Below are positions 18,219-26,944 of a DNA stretch of 64,000 nucleotides, in pieces. The position numbers and the translations under genes are program-made. Under the pieces are notes generated by a model that ran no database searches, was not told the DNA's origin, and worked only from the letters and a program-made list of their open reading frames with translations. This stretch comes from Betaproteobacteria bacterium (GTDB lineage: Bacteria > Pseudomonadota > Gammaproteobacteria > Burkholderiales > Usitatibacteraceae), in the NCBI GenBank assembly GCA_016711875.1, contig JADJSD010000003.1, positions 1,124,063 to 1,188,062 on the forward strand, read 5' to 3'. The stretch's first letter is position 1, and each line of letters opens with the position of its first letter.

Positions 18219-19154
18219 TCAGGCCGCCGCGGGCGAGGCCGCCAGCACGGCGAGCACGTTGCGCGCCGCGCCGAGGCCCATGTTCACGTAGGCGTCCTCG
18301 CTGACTCCGCCCACGTGCGGCGAGAGCACCGTGCGTTCCACGTTGCGCCAGGCGTGTTCGCCGACGAGCGGCTCGGGCGAGAAGGCATCGAGCCCGGCCG
18401 CCCGCAGCCTGCCGCTCGCGAGCGCCTCGCGCACGGCGTCGTCGTCGACGAGGCCGCCGCGGCCCGTGTTCACGAGGATCGCGCCGCCGGGCATCGTCGC
18501 GAGGCTCGCCCGGTTGATCATGTGCCGGTTCTCGTCCGTCAGCGGGCAATTGAGGGATAGCACGAGACTCCCCGCAATCACGTCGGCCAGCGTCGCGAGC
18601 GTGACGCCCGCGGGCGCCTCCTTCACGAACGGGTCGAACGCCAGGACCGGCATGCCCATCGCGACGCCGATCGCGGCCACTCGCCGGCCGATGGCGCCCA
18701 GGCCCACCACGCCGAGCGTCTTGCCGTGCAGCTCGAGGCTCTTGTGCGTGGCCTTGTCCCAGAAACCGGCCCGCATGCGCGCATCGAGACCGACGACGTT
18801 CTTGGCGCAGGCGAGGATGAGCGCCCAGGTATGCTCGGCCACCGCATCGGCGTTGGCGCCCGCGGCGGCATTCACCACGATCCCGCGCGCCGCGGCCGCC
18901 GGCTTGTCGATGGTGTCGGTTCCCGAGCCATGCTTGGCGACGACGCGAAGGCGCTTCGAGGCTTCGAGGATGCGCGGCGTGATCCTGCCGTAGCGCACGA
19001 TGATCGCCACGGGCTGGTGCCTTTCGCACAGCGCCGCGATCGCGTCCTCATCCGGCGTCTTCCCGGCGAAGATGACCTCGAAATCCGAAAGGAGCGCGAG
19101 CGCCTGCGGGGCGAGGTCGGCGGCGGTGACGAGAACGGCCGGCTTCGCGCTCAC
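18219..19154 (-). CDS. D-isomer-specific 2-hydroxyacid dehydrogenase
   Basis: NAD(P)-dependent oxidoreductase of 311 residues, GTG start at 19154 overlapping the RraA-like stop. The Rossmann fingerprint GVVGLGAIGRRVA, the catalytic Arg in NTGRGGLVDDDAV, and the catalytic His in LSPHVGGVSEDAY are all present. It probably interconverts a 2-keto acid and a 2-hydroxy acid downstream of the aldolase. Confidence 0.88.
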   Translation of the reverse strand: MSAKPAVLVTAADLAPQALALLSDFEVIFAGKTPDEDAIAALCERHQPVAIIVRYGRITPRILEASKRLRVVAKHGSGTDTIDKPAAAARGIVVNAAAGANADAVAEHTWALILACAKNVVGLDARMRAGFWDKATHKSLELHGKTLGVVGLGAIGRRVAAIGVAMGMPVLAFDPFVKEAPAGVTLATLADVIAGSLVLSLNCPLTDENRHMINRASLATMPGGAILVNTGRGGLVDDDAVREALASGRLRAAGLDAFSPEPLVGEHAWRNVERTVLSPHVGGVSEDAYVNMGLGAARNVLAVLAASPAAA

Positions 19155-19843
19155 AGCGATTCGCCTTCCTTGAGGACCCCCGCGGCGCGCAGCGCGGCAT
19201 CCAGCCAGCCGGGCTTCAGCGCGCGCTTCGCGAGGATGTCGTCCATGCGCTTGCCCTCGTCCGCGACCTTTTTCGCCGCGAGCGGCAGGAGCGAGGCGGC
19301 CTTCTCGCGCTCCACCACCACCACGCCGTCGGCATCGCCGACCACGAGGTCGCCGGGGCACACCGCGACGCCGCCCGCGGAGATGGGCCAGTTGATCCGG
19401 CCCGGGATGAACTTGGTCGGGCCGTTGGGATTGACGCCGGCCGCGAAGACCGGGAATCCCAGTTCGAGCAACTCGTCGGTGTCGCGCACCGCCCCGTCGA
19501 TGACGATGCCGCCCAGCTGCAGCACCTTGCACGCGTTGATCATGAGCGCGCCCATGAGCGCGCAGCTCGTGTCGCCCTTGCCGTCGATGACGAGCACGTC
19601 GCCGGGCTTGGCCATGGTCATGGCCGCATGGATCATGAGGTTGTCGCCGGCACGCACCTCGATCGTGAAGGCCGGGCCCGCGATCCTCATCGCGGCGTCC
19701 AGCGGCGCCACGGCATTGAGCGTGCCGCGGCGGCCCGCCACGTCGGCGAGGATGGCGGCCTGGTACTTCGCGGCCTCGGCCACGACGGCGGGGGAAACGC
19801 GCTCGAAGTCGCGGCGAACGTCGGCCAGGGTGTCGGTGCTCAT
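19151..19843 (-). CDS. RraA/4-hydroxy-4-methyl-2-oxoglutarate aldolase family protein
   Basis: 230 residues from ATG 19843, preceded by AAGGA. RraA-fold features are GRRGTLNAVAPL, MIHAAMTMAKPGDVLVIDG and GGIVIDGAVRDTDEL, the metal-binding GxxxRDxxxL-type segment of HMG/CHA aldolases. In catabolic operons such proteins cleave a 2-keto-4-hydroxy acid to pyruvate or oxaloacetate. Position next to a dehydrogenase and lactonases supports that role rather than RNase E inhibition. Confidence 0.85.
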   Translation of the reverse strand: MSTDTLADVRRDFERVSPAVVAEAAKYQAAILADVAGRRGTLNAVAPLDAAMRIAGPAFTIEVRAGDNLMIHAAMTMAKPGDVLVIDGKGDTSCALMGALMINACKVLQLGGIVIDGAVRDTDELLELGFPVFAAGVNPNGPTKFIPGRINWPISAGGVAVCPGDLVVGDADGVVVVEREKAASLLPLAAKKVADEGKRMDDILAKRALKPGWLDAALRAAGVLKEGESL

Positions 19844-19889
19844 GGGAATCCTTTCGGTGGGGTACGGATGCAGGAGGGAAATCGCGGGA

Positions 19890-21398
19890 TCAGCCGGCGG
19901 CCTCTTCCACCGCAAGCTCGCGGCGGCGGCGAAGGCCCGGCAGCACCATCGCCAGGAGGATCAGCGCCGTCACGACGAGGAACGCGAGGCTGATCGGGCG
20001 GGTGACGAAGACGGCGAAGCTGCCGTCGGACATGAGGAGCGCGCGGCGCAGGTTCTCCTCGAGCATGGGACCGAGGACGTAGCCCAGGATGAGCGGCGCC
20101 GGCTGGCAGTCGAGCTTCGCGAACACGTAGCCCAGCACGCCGATCGCGGCGCACAGGTAGACGTCCATCGCGCTGTTGTTGAGGCTGAAGTTGCCCACGC
20201 AGGCGAACACGAGGATGGCCGGGAAGAGCCACCGGTACGGCACCTGCGTGAGGCGCGCCCACAGGCCCACGAGCGGCAGGTTCAGCACGAGCAGCAGCAC
20301 GTTGCCCACGAACATGCTGGCGACGAGGCCCCAGAAGAGCTCGGGCTTGGACGTCATCACCTGCGGGCCCGGCTGGATGCCCTGCATCGTGAGCGCCCCC
20401 AGCATGAGCGCCATGACGGCGCTCGCGGGGATGCCGAGCGTGAGCGTGGGAATGAAGTGCGTCTGCGCCGCCGCGTTGTTGGCGGCCTCCGGCGCCGCGA
20501 CGCCCTCGATGGCGCCGTGGCCGAAACGGGACGGATCCTTCGCGAGCTTCTTCTCCAGCATGTAGGCCGAGAAGGCCGCCACCGACGCCGTGATGCCCGG
20601 CAGCGCACCGAAGAACGAGCCCAGTGCCGTGCCGCGCAGCGTCGGCATCGCGGCCGCCTTCATGTCCGCCCAGGTCGGCATGAGGTTCTTCACGTCCTTG
20701 GCGAAGACCTCGACCTTCTCGTTGCGGGCGAGGTTCAGCACGATCTCGGAGACGGCGAAGAGGCCGACCGCGACCACGGTGAAGCCGACGCCATCGAGCA
20801 GTTCCGGGATGCCGAACGAGAAGCGCGGCAATCCGGAGGTGACGTCCGTGCCCACGATGCCCAGCAGCAGGCCGATGACGACCATGGCCAGCGCCTTCAC
20901 CAGGTCGCCGTGCGAGAGGACCGCGGAGAAGACGAGGCCCATCAGCATCAGCGAGAAATACTCCGCGGCGCCGAACTCGAGCGCCCACCGGCCCACGAGC
21001 GGGCCGAAGAACGCCACGATCAGCGTCGACAGGATGCCGCCCACGAACGAGGCCATCGCCGCGGTCGCGAGCGCGGGACCGGCCCGGCCCTGGCGCGCCA
21101 TCTGGTAGCCGTCGATGGCGGTGACCGCTGAGGACACCTCGCCGGGCATGTTCACCAGGATCGCCGTCGTGGACCCGCCGTACTGCGCGCCGTAGAAGAT
21201 GCCGGCCAGCATGATGAGGGAACTCACCGGGTCCAGCCCGAAGGTGATCGGCAGCAGCATGGCGATCGTGACCAGCGGGCCGATGCCCGGCAGCACGCCG
21301 ATGAGCGTGCCGAGGAACACCCCGAGGAAGCAGTAGGCGAGGTTCTTGAGGGTGAGCGCGACGCCGAAGCCCAGCGCGAGGTTCGAAAGGACGTCCAC
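19890..21398 (-). CDS. tctA: TctA-family large membrane subunit of a tripartite transporter
   Basis: 502 residues with about 11-12 hydrophobic helices. Family landmarks are GVLPGIGPLVTIAMLLP, GIFYGAQYGGSTTAILVNMPGE and the mirrored PGITASVAAF segment. It imports a di- or tricarboxylate with the help of the periplasmic Bug receptor. Four bases separate it from tctB. Confidence 0.94.
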   Translation of the reverse strand: MDVLSNLALGFGVALTLKNLAYCFLGVFLGTLIGVLPGIGPLVTIAMLLPITFGLDPVSSLIMLAGIFYGAQYGGSTTAILVNMPGEVSSAVTAIDGYQMARQGRAGPALATAAMASFVGGILSTLIVAFFGPLVGRWALEFGAAEYFSLMLMGLVFSAVLSHGDLVKALAMVVIGLLLGIVGTDVTSGLPRFSFGIPELLDGVGFTVVAVGLFAVSEIVLNLARNEKVEVFAKDVKNLMPTWADMKAAAMPTLRGTALGSFFGALPGITASVAAFSAYMLEKKLAKDPSRFGHGAIEGVAAPEAANNAAAQTHFIPTLTLGIPASAVMALMLGALTMQGIQPGPQVMTSKPELFWGLVASMFVGNVLLLVLNLPLVGLWARLTQVPYRWLFPAILVFACVGNFSLNNSAMDVYLCAAIGVLGYVFAKLDCQPAPLILGYVLGPMLEENLRRALLMSDGSFAVFVTRPISLAFLVVTALILLAMVLPGLRRRRELAVEEAAG

Positions 21399-21402
21399 GC
21401 GC

Positions 21403-21864
21403 TTATCTCCCGAACTCGAACGCGAAGAGGGGATAGGGCAATCCCAGGCCCCAGATGAAGATGCCCGCGGCCATCGCGCACATCACCGCGGCGAGGATCG
21501 CCACCTCGAGCCCGCGGAACTCCTTGCCCGCGTAGGCGCTCGCGACCACCAGCACGACGAGCGAGGGGATGAGCCCCACGTGCTCCATCAGGTAGCCGAA
21601 GGCCACGATGGCCACGGTGAGCATCGCGAGCGGGAACCAGCCCCACGCGCCCTCGACGCGGACGCCCGAGCGCAGGCCGCGGACCATCGTCACCAGGCCG
21701 AAGCCCACGAGGATCGCGCCCAGGGCGCGGGGGAAGAATCCCGGGCCCATCTGCTGGACGCTGCCGAAGGGATAGGACAGGGCGACCCAGAAGCCGCCCG
21801 CGCCGAACGCGACGAAGAGCAGCCCCGCGAGGAAGTCGCGGTTGTCGAGGAGGCCCGGTTTCAC
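21403..21864 (-). CDS. tctB: TctB-family small membrane subunit
   Basis: 153 residues with four predicted helices, including the GPGFFPRALGAILVGFGLV motif of TctB proteins. It sits between the receptor and tctA, the standard tctCBA order. Confidence 0.92.
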   Translation of the reverse strand: MKPGLLDNRDFLAGLLFVAFGAGGFWVALSYPFGSVQQMGPGFFPRALGAILVGFGLVTMVRGLRSGVRVEGAWGWFPLAMLTVAIVAFGYLMEHVGLIPSLVVLVVASAYAGKEFRGLEVAILAAVMCAMAAGIFIWGLGLPYPLFAFEFGR

Positions 21865-21895
21865 GGCGCGCCCTGGGAGGTCGGGGGAAACCGCG

Positions 21896-22867
21896 TCACT
21901 GCGTCTTGATGCCGGCTTCCTTGATGACGCCCGCCCACTTGTCGTGGTCGGACTTGATGAGCGCCGTGAACGCCGCCGGGCCGGTGGTGAGCTCGCCGCC
22001 GAGACGTTCCTTCACGTCGGGCATCGCGAGCACCTTCGTGATCTCCGCGTTGAGCCGCGCGACGATCGCATCCGGCGTGCCGGCCGGCACGGCGATGCCG
22101 AACCAGGTGATGGCCTCGAAGCCCGGGTAGCCCGACTCGGCCACCGTGGGCACGTCGGGCCACTGCGCCACGCGCTTGGCGGAGGTGACGGCGATGGCAC
22201 GAAGCTGGCCGGCCTTCACCTGCGGCATGGCGGATTCGAGCGACGCCACGTAGAACGACGCGCGGCCGCTGATCACGTCCGGCAACGCCTGCGCGGTGCC
22301 CTTGTACGGCACGTGCGTGTACTTGATGCCGGCGACCTTCTGGAAATACTCGCCCGTCAGGTGAGCGACCGTGGAGTTGCCCGGCGAGGCGAAGAGCAGC
22401 TTGCCGGGCGCGGCCTTCGCGGCGGCCACCAGGTCGGCCATCGACTTGATCGGCGAGCTGGCGCCGACGGTGATGGCGAGGGGCGCGGCATCGACGAGCG
22501 TGACCGGTGTGAAGTTCTTCACCGGGTCGTACGGCAGGCCGGGCATGAGCGAGGGCGCGATGGACAGGTTGCTCGTCTGCGCCATCACGAGGGTGTAGCC
22601 GTCGGCTTTCGATTTCGCGGCGGCATCCAGGCCCAGCGTGCCGCCGGCGCCCGCCTTGTTCTCGACCACGACCTTCCAGCCGAGGGTCGTCGACAGCTTG
22701 TCGGCCACGATGCGGCTGATGATGTCCGTGCCGCCGCCGGGCGGGAACGGGACGATGAGGCGCACGGGCTTGTCGGGGTAGCCGGCCTGCGCGAAGGCGA
22801 GACCGGGAATGGCGAAGGCGAGCGTGGCGAGCGCGGCCGTGGCGGCGCGGGCGATCCGGCGATTCAT
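21896..22867 (-). CDS. tctC: Bug-type receptor of the TctCBA transporter
   Basis: 323 residues from ATG 22867, with a signal peptide (IPGLAFAQA). It has YPDKPVRLIVPFPPGGGTD, ENKAGAGGTLG, KADGYTLV and HVPYKGTAQALPD. First gene of the operon, directly upstream of tctBA and divergent from a LysR gene, so it is the cognate receptor of this transporter. Confidence 0.93.
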   Translation of the reverse strand: MNRRIARAATAALATLAFAIPGLAFAQAGYPDKPVRLIVPFPPGGGTDIISRIVADKLSTTLGWKVVVENKAGAGGTLGLDAAAKSKADGYTLVMAQTSNLSIAPSLMPGLPYDPVKNFTPVTLVDAAPLAITVGASSPIKSMADLVAAAKAAPGKLLFASPGNSTVAHLTGEYFQKVAGIKYTHVPYKGTAQALPDVISGRASFYVASLESAMPQVKAGQLRAIAVTSAKRVAQWPDVPTVAESGYPGFEAITWFGIAVPAGTPDAIVARLNAEITKVLAMPDVKERLGGELTTGPAAFTALIKSDHDKWAGVIKEAGIKTQ

Positions 22868-22995
22868 GGTGACTCCTCCAGGGACGGGTACGGCGAAAGG
22901 TTGGCCCGGGTTGGGTCCCGGATCCGATGGCTTCCGCCCATCATGGGTGAGACAATCCATCACGTCCATTTAACTTTTCCTTGGGATCGATAGAT
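22868..22995. promoter_or_regulatory. Divergent LysR/tctC promoter region
   Basis: A 128-base interval between divergent starts. It must hold the promoters of both the LysR gene and the long tctCBA catabolic operon. Its right end is locally AT-rich just before the LysR start. I see no clear T-N11-A palindrome. Confidence 0.6.
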
Positions 22996-23910
22996 ATGGC
23001 GAATCAATTGGACCTGCGGGACCTGCGCTACTTCGAGGCGATCGCCGAGACCGGGCACCTGGGGCAGGCCGCCGCGAAGCTCTTCCGCACGCAGCCCGCG
23101 CTCACGGGGTGCGTGCGCCGGCTGGAGGCGACGCTCGGCACCGCGCTCTTCGAGAAGGTCGGGCGCGGGATCCGCCTCACCGCCGCGGGACACGCCCTCG
23201 TCCGGCGCGCGCGAAGCCTGCGGGTGGCCGCCGACGACACCGTGCGGGAAATCGCGGAAGTGGGCGCGGGCGTGGCGGGGCAGATCCGCATCGGCGTGCT
23301 GCCGACGCTCGCGCGCTTCCTCATGCCGCCGCTGTCGCGCGCATTCCTGAAGGACGCGCCCGCAGTCACCCTGCGCACCGTCATCGCGCAGAACGACGTC
23401 CTCGCCACGCAGCTCATGGCGGGCGAAGTGGACTTCATCCTCACCACCGCGGTGCGGGCCTCGGAGGACCTGGTGAATCACCGGGTGCTCGAGGACGAGG
23501 CGGTGGTCATCGCGAGCCGCAACCATCCGATCCTCGCGCGGAAGGCGCGGCTCGCGGACCTGCTCGCCTACGAATGGGTGCTGGCGCCCTCCTCCGTGGG
23601 CACGCGCCAGTGGATCGACCGGGTCTTCCAGAGCCGCGGCCTGCCGCCGCCGCACGTGCAGATCGAGACGAACCTCATCCTGATGATGCCCACGCTCATC
23701 CGCGAGACGGAGCTGCTCACCTTCACTTCGCGCCTGCACGTGGGCCTCACGGACGCCGGCGCGGACCTGCGCGAGGTGAAGCTCCGGGAGACGACGATGC
23801 GCCGGCGCTTCGACGTGGCCTGGCGGCGCGGGGGCTATCTTTCGCCGGCGGCCGAGCGGCTGATCCAGCTCATCCGCTCGCGGGGGCGGAAGCTGTTCTC
23901 GGGCGACTAG
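22996..23910 (+). CDS. LysR-family regulator of the divergent tct catabolic operon
   Basis: 304 residues. N-terminal winged helix-turn-helix (LRYFEAIAETGHLGQAAAKL, then RTQPALTGCVRRLEATLG) is followed by the periplasmic-binding-like effector domain. Start ATG 22996 follows standard LysR spacing. The divergent arrangement with tctC predicts activation of that operon by its substrate or a pathway intermediate. Confidence 0.9.
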   Translation: MANQLDLRDLRYFEAIAETGHLGQAAAKLFRTQPALTGCVRRLEATLGTALFEKVGRGIRLTAAGHALVRRARSLRVAADDTVREIAEVGAGVAGQIRIGVLPTLARFLMPPLSRAFLKDAPAVTLRTVIAQNDVLATQLMAGEVDFILTTAVRASEDLVNHRVLEDEAVVIASRNHPILARKARLADLLAYEWVLAPSSVGTRQWIDRVFQSRGLPPPHVQIETNLILMMPTLIRETELLTFTSRLHVGLTDAGADLREVKLRETTMRRRFDVAWRRGGYLSPAAERLIQLIRSRGRKLFSGD

Positions 23911-23940
23911 CGTCGCGGGCCTCCTCTTCCGCCCCGCCGT

Positions 23941-26901
23941 TCACCGCACGCAGTTGCGTCCGTCCTGCTTCGCCCGGTAGAGCGCCGCATCGGCGCGCGC
24001 GATGAGCCCCGCCACCGAATCCTCGTCCGAGGGCACGCACGCGGCCACGCCCACGCTGATGGTGACGACGGCGCCGATCGGCGAGGACAGGTGGGGAATC
24101 GCCAGCTCCTCGCAGCCCCTTCGCAATTCCTCGGCGAAGGCAAGCGCCGCCGCGTGGTCCGCGCCCGGCAGGAGCACGACGAACTCCTCGCCACCGTAGC
24201 GCGCCGCCAGGTCGCCCGCGCGGCCCAGCGACTGCACGAGCCTTCGCGCGACCAGGGCGAGGCACCGGTCGCCCTCGGGATGCCCGGCCGAATCGTTGTA
24301 CTGCTTGAAGGCGTCGATGTCGATCATCGCCACGGCGAGCGAGGCTTGCGTGCGCCGCGCCCGACGCCATTCCTCCACCAGCACCTCGTCGAAACGCCGC
24401 CGGTTGGCGAGCCCGGTGAGCGCGTCGGCGAACGAAAGGCGCGACAGGTGTTCGTTGGCGAGCCGCAGCTCCTCGGTGCGCTGCGCCACCAGCCGCTCCA
24501 TCTCCTCGTTGCGCGCGCGCAGGTTGTTCGTGCGCAGGCGATAAAGGCCCAGCACCAGCGCGAGCGCCGCCAGGCCCGCCAGCACCTCGAACCACGCCGT
24601 CTCGTAGAAGCGCGGCCGCACCGTGATTCCGAGCGGCGCCTCGAGCGCGCTCCAGCGCTCCCCGTCGAGGGTCGCGGCCACCTGGAAAAGGTAGCGGCCG
24701 TGCGGCAAGGCCGGGAAAGTGGCCTCGCGGTTCTGGCCGGCGTCGATCCAGTCGTTCGTCATTCCGTCGAGCTTGTAGCGAAAGCGCACGCGGTTCGCGT
24801 CGCGCAGCGTCATCGCGGCGAAGCGGATGGACAGCGGAACCGATCCGGGCGGCAGCTCGATGCGGCCATCGGTCGCGGCGCTCGCGCCCGCGACGACGAC
24901 GCTCTCGATGCGCACCGTGGGCGGCTGCCCCGCGCCCGGCAGCCGCTTGGGGTCCACGATCACGAGACCATTGGTCGAGGGCAGCCACAGGCGGCCCTCG
25001 CGGTCCACGGCGCCGGCAGGCTGGATGCCGCCCGCGAAGCTCGTGGCGCGCAGCGCGTCGCCCGGGCCGAAGCCGGTGGAGGTCACCTTCGCGATCTTCC
25101 CGTCCGCGAAATCGTCGAGTTCGCGACGCGCCACGCGGAAGAAGCCGCGGTCGCAGGTCATCCACAGGTCGCCGCGGGAATCCTCCAGGATCGTCTGCGC
25201 GAGGCCGTCCCACAGGCCGTCCGCCGGCCGTATGCCGGCGACGCGGCCATTGCGGATGCGGTTGATGCCCTGCCCGTTCGTGCCGACCCACAGGCTCCCC
25301 GAGGCGTCCTCGTGCAATGCCATGATCCAGTTCGACACGAGACCCTCGGCCTTCGTGATGGCGCCGAAGCGCCCGTCGCGGTAGCGCACGAGCCCCTGGC
25401 CCGTCGTGCCGAACCAGAGCGTGCCGTGGCGGTCCTCGAGGATCGCGGTGACGCCCTCGGGCGGCGCGCCCGGATCGCGCACGGTGACGAACCCCTGGCC
25501 GTCGAAGCGCGCGAGGCCCGCCCGCGTGCCCGCCCACAGCGTTCCCTTGCTGTCCTCGTAGAGCGTGCGCACGTCCACCGTGGGCAGCCCCTGCGCGACG
25601 CCGTACGTGCGGACCTTGCCCGCGGCGATCCGCGCCACGCCGCCGGTGTAGGTGCCGACCCAGAGCGTGCCCGCGCGGTCCTCGTAGACGCTCGATACCT
25701 CTTCGCTGGGCAGGCCCTCCTTCCTGCCCAGTACCGTCACGCGATCGCCCGCGAGGCGGTTGAGACCGCCGCCTGCGGTCGCGAGCCAGGTGGCGCCATC
25801 GCGCGCGTGGACGACGGAGCGCACGTTGTCGTGGGAGAGGCCCTCGGGCGTGCCGAACACGACGAAGCTGCGATCGCGCAGGCGGCTCATGCCCCCGACC
25901 CACGTGCCGACCCACACGCTGCCTTCGCGATCGACGCGCAGGGTCCAGATCTGGCTGCCCGCAAGGCCGCCCGCCGTGGAGATCGACGTGAAGCGCCCGC
26001 CCGCCATGCGGCCCACGCCGCCGCCCCAGGTGCCGATCCACAGGCACCCTTGCGCGTCCCACGCGAGGTACGTGAGCTGGTCCGTGGGCAGGCCGTCCGC
26101 CGTGGTGTAAACGGTGACCTTGCCTTCGTGCACGCGCGCAAGGCCGCCGCCCGCCGTCGCCGCCCACACGCCGCCTTGCGGATCGGCCACGACCGAGCGC
26201 ACCTCGCGGTGCGGGAATCCGTTGCCCGGGTCGAAGGTGCGGAACTTGCCCTCCGCATAGGCGACGAGCCCGCCACCCGTGGTGGCGATCCACAGCGTGC
26301 CGTCGCGGTCGAAGGCGAGCGCGCGCAGGCGGTTGGTCGGGAGCCCGTCCGCCGTCTTGAACACCTGCGTGGCGCCGTTCTGCACGCGAACCAGGCCGTT
26401 CTCGCTCGCGGCCCACATGACGCCGTCGGCGCCCTGCGCGAAGGCCCAGACGCGGCGGTTGCCGGTGACCTCGCTCGTGATGGCGGGCTTGAACTTGCCG
26501 CCGCGGTAGATCGAGGCGCCGCTTGCGTGCCCGATCCACAGGTTCTGCTGCGCGTCCTCCAGGAAGCCGAAGACGGGCTGCGCGGCGAGTTCCGGTGCCT
26601 GCGACCGCTCGAAAGGCGCGAAGCGCACGCCGTCGAAGCGCGCGAGGCCGCCGCCCGTGCCCACCCAGAGGTAGCCATCGCGCGTCTGGTAGAGGGACTG
26701 GACGGTGTTGCTCGGCAGGCCCTGCTCCGTCTGCCAGTTGTCGATCTTGTATTGCGTGAGGGCGGGAATGCTCCCGCCCGGTGTGGCCGCAAGCGCGCCA
26801 GCCGGAATGAGACCCGCCCATGCGGCGGACAGGAGCGCGCGGGCGGCGAATGCCCGCACGCGCGGGAAGTTCATGACGGAGGGCTTCGTTCTTGGATGCA
26901 T
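23941..26901 (-). CDS. Propeller-sensor diguanylate cyclase (Reg_prop, Y_Y_Y, GGDEF)
   Basis: About 986 residues: signal peptide, then a very long periplasmic region of repeated propeller strands of the form LWVGTxGGGLARF (around a dozen copies). A Y_Y_Y domain, a transmembrane helix near 780, a short coiled coil and a C-terminal GGDEF domain follow. The active site is GGEEF (near 903). An RxxD inhibitory site (RAGD) lies five residues before it, so product inhibition should work. It makes c-di-GMP in response to a periplasmic ligand. ATG 26901 is preceded by AAGG; the ATG at 26874 is an alternative. It lies 43 bases after the patatin gene. Confidence 0.88.
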   Translation of the reverse strand: MHPRTKPSVMNFPRVRAFAARALLSAAWAGLIPAGALAATPGGSIPALTQYKIDNWQTEQGLPSNTVQSLYQTRDGYLWVGTGGGLARFDGVRFAPFERSQAPELAAQPVFGFLEDAQQNLWIGHASGASIYRGGKFKPAITSEVTGNRRVWAFAQGADGVMWAASENGLVRVQNGATQVFKTADGLPTNRLRALAFDRDGTLWIATTGGGLVAYAEGKFRTFDPGNGFPHREVRSVVADPQGGVWAATAGGGLARVHEGKVTVYTTADGLPTDQLTYLAWDAQGCLWIGTWGGGVGRMAGGRFTSISTAGGLAGSQIWTLRVDREGSVWVGTWVGGMSRLRDRSFVVFGTPEGLSHDNVRSVVHARDGATWLATAGGGLNRLAGDRVTVLGRKEGLPSEEVSSVYEDRAGTLWVGTYTGGVARIAAGKVRTYGVAQGLPTVDVRTLYEDSKGTLWAGTRAGLARFDGQGFVTVRDPGAPPEGVTAILEDRHGTLWFGTTGQGLVRYRDGRFGAITKAEGLVSNWIMALHEDASGSLWVGTNGQGINRIRNGRVAGIRPADGLWDGLAQTILEDSRGDLWMTCDRGFFRVARRELDDFADGKIAKVTSTGFGPGDALRATSFAGGIQPAGAVDREGRLWLPSTNGLVIVDPKRLPGAGQPPTVRIESVVVAGASAATDGRIELPPGSVPLSIRFAAMTLRDANRVRFRYKLDGMTNDWIDAGQNREATFPALPHGRYLFQVAATLDGERWSALEAPLGITVRPRFYETAWFEVLAGLAALALVLGLYRLRTNNLRARNEEMERLVAQRTEELRLANEHLSRLSFADALTGLANRRRFDEVLVEEWRRARRTQASLAVAMIDIDAFKQYNDSAGHPEGDRCLALVARRLVQSLGRAGDLAARYGGEEFVVLLPGADHAAALAFAEELRRGCEELAIPHLSSPIGAVVTISVGVAACVPSDEDSVAGLIARADAALYRAKQDGRNCVR

Positions 26902-26944
26902 GGGGAGCCTTGGCCCCGGCATTATGCCGTGCGCCACGGCCGAC

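Noticed and set aside
18726..21131. Long plus-strand open frame opposite the dehydrogenase, RraA and tctA genes
   Set aside because: Composition is typical antisense shadow (His/Arg/Glu-rich) and the minus-strand genes are clear.
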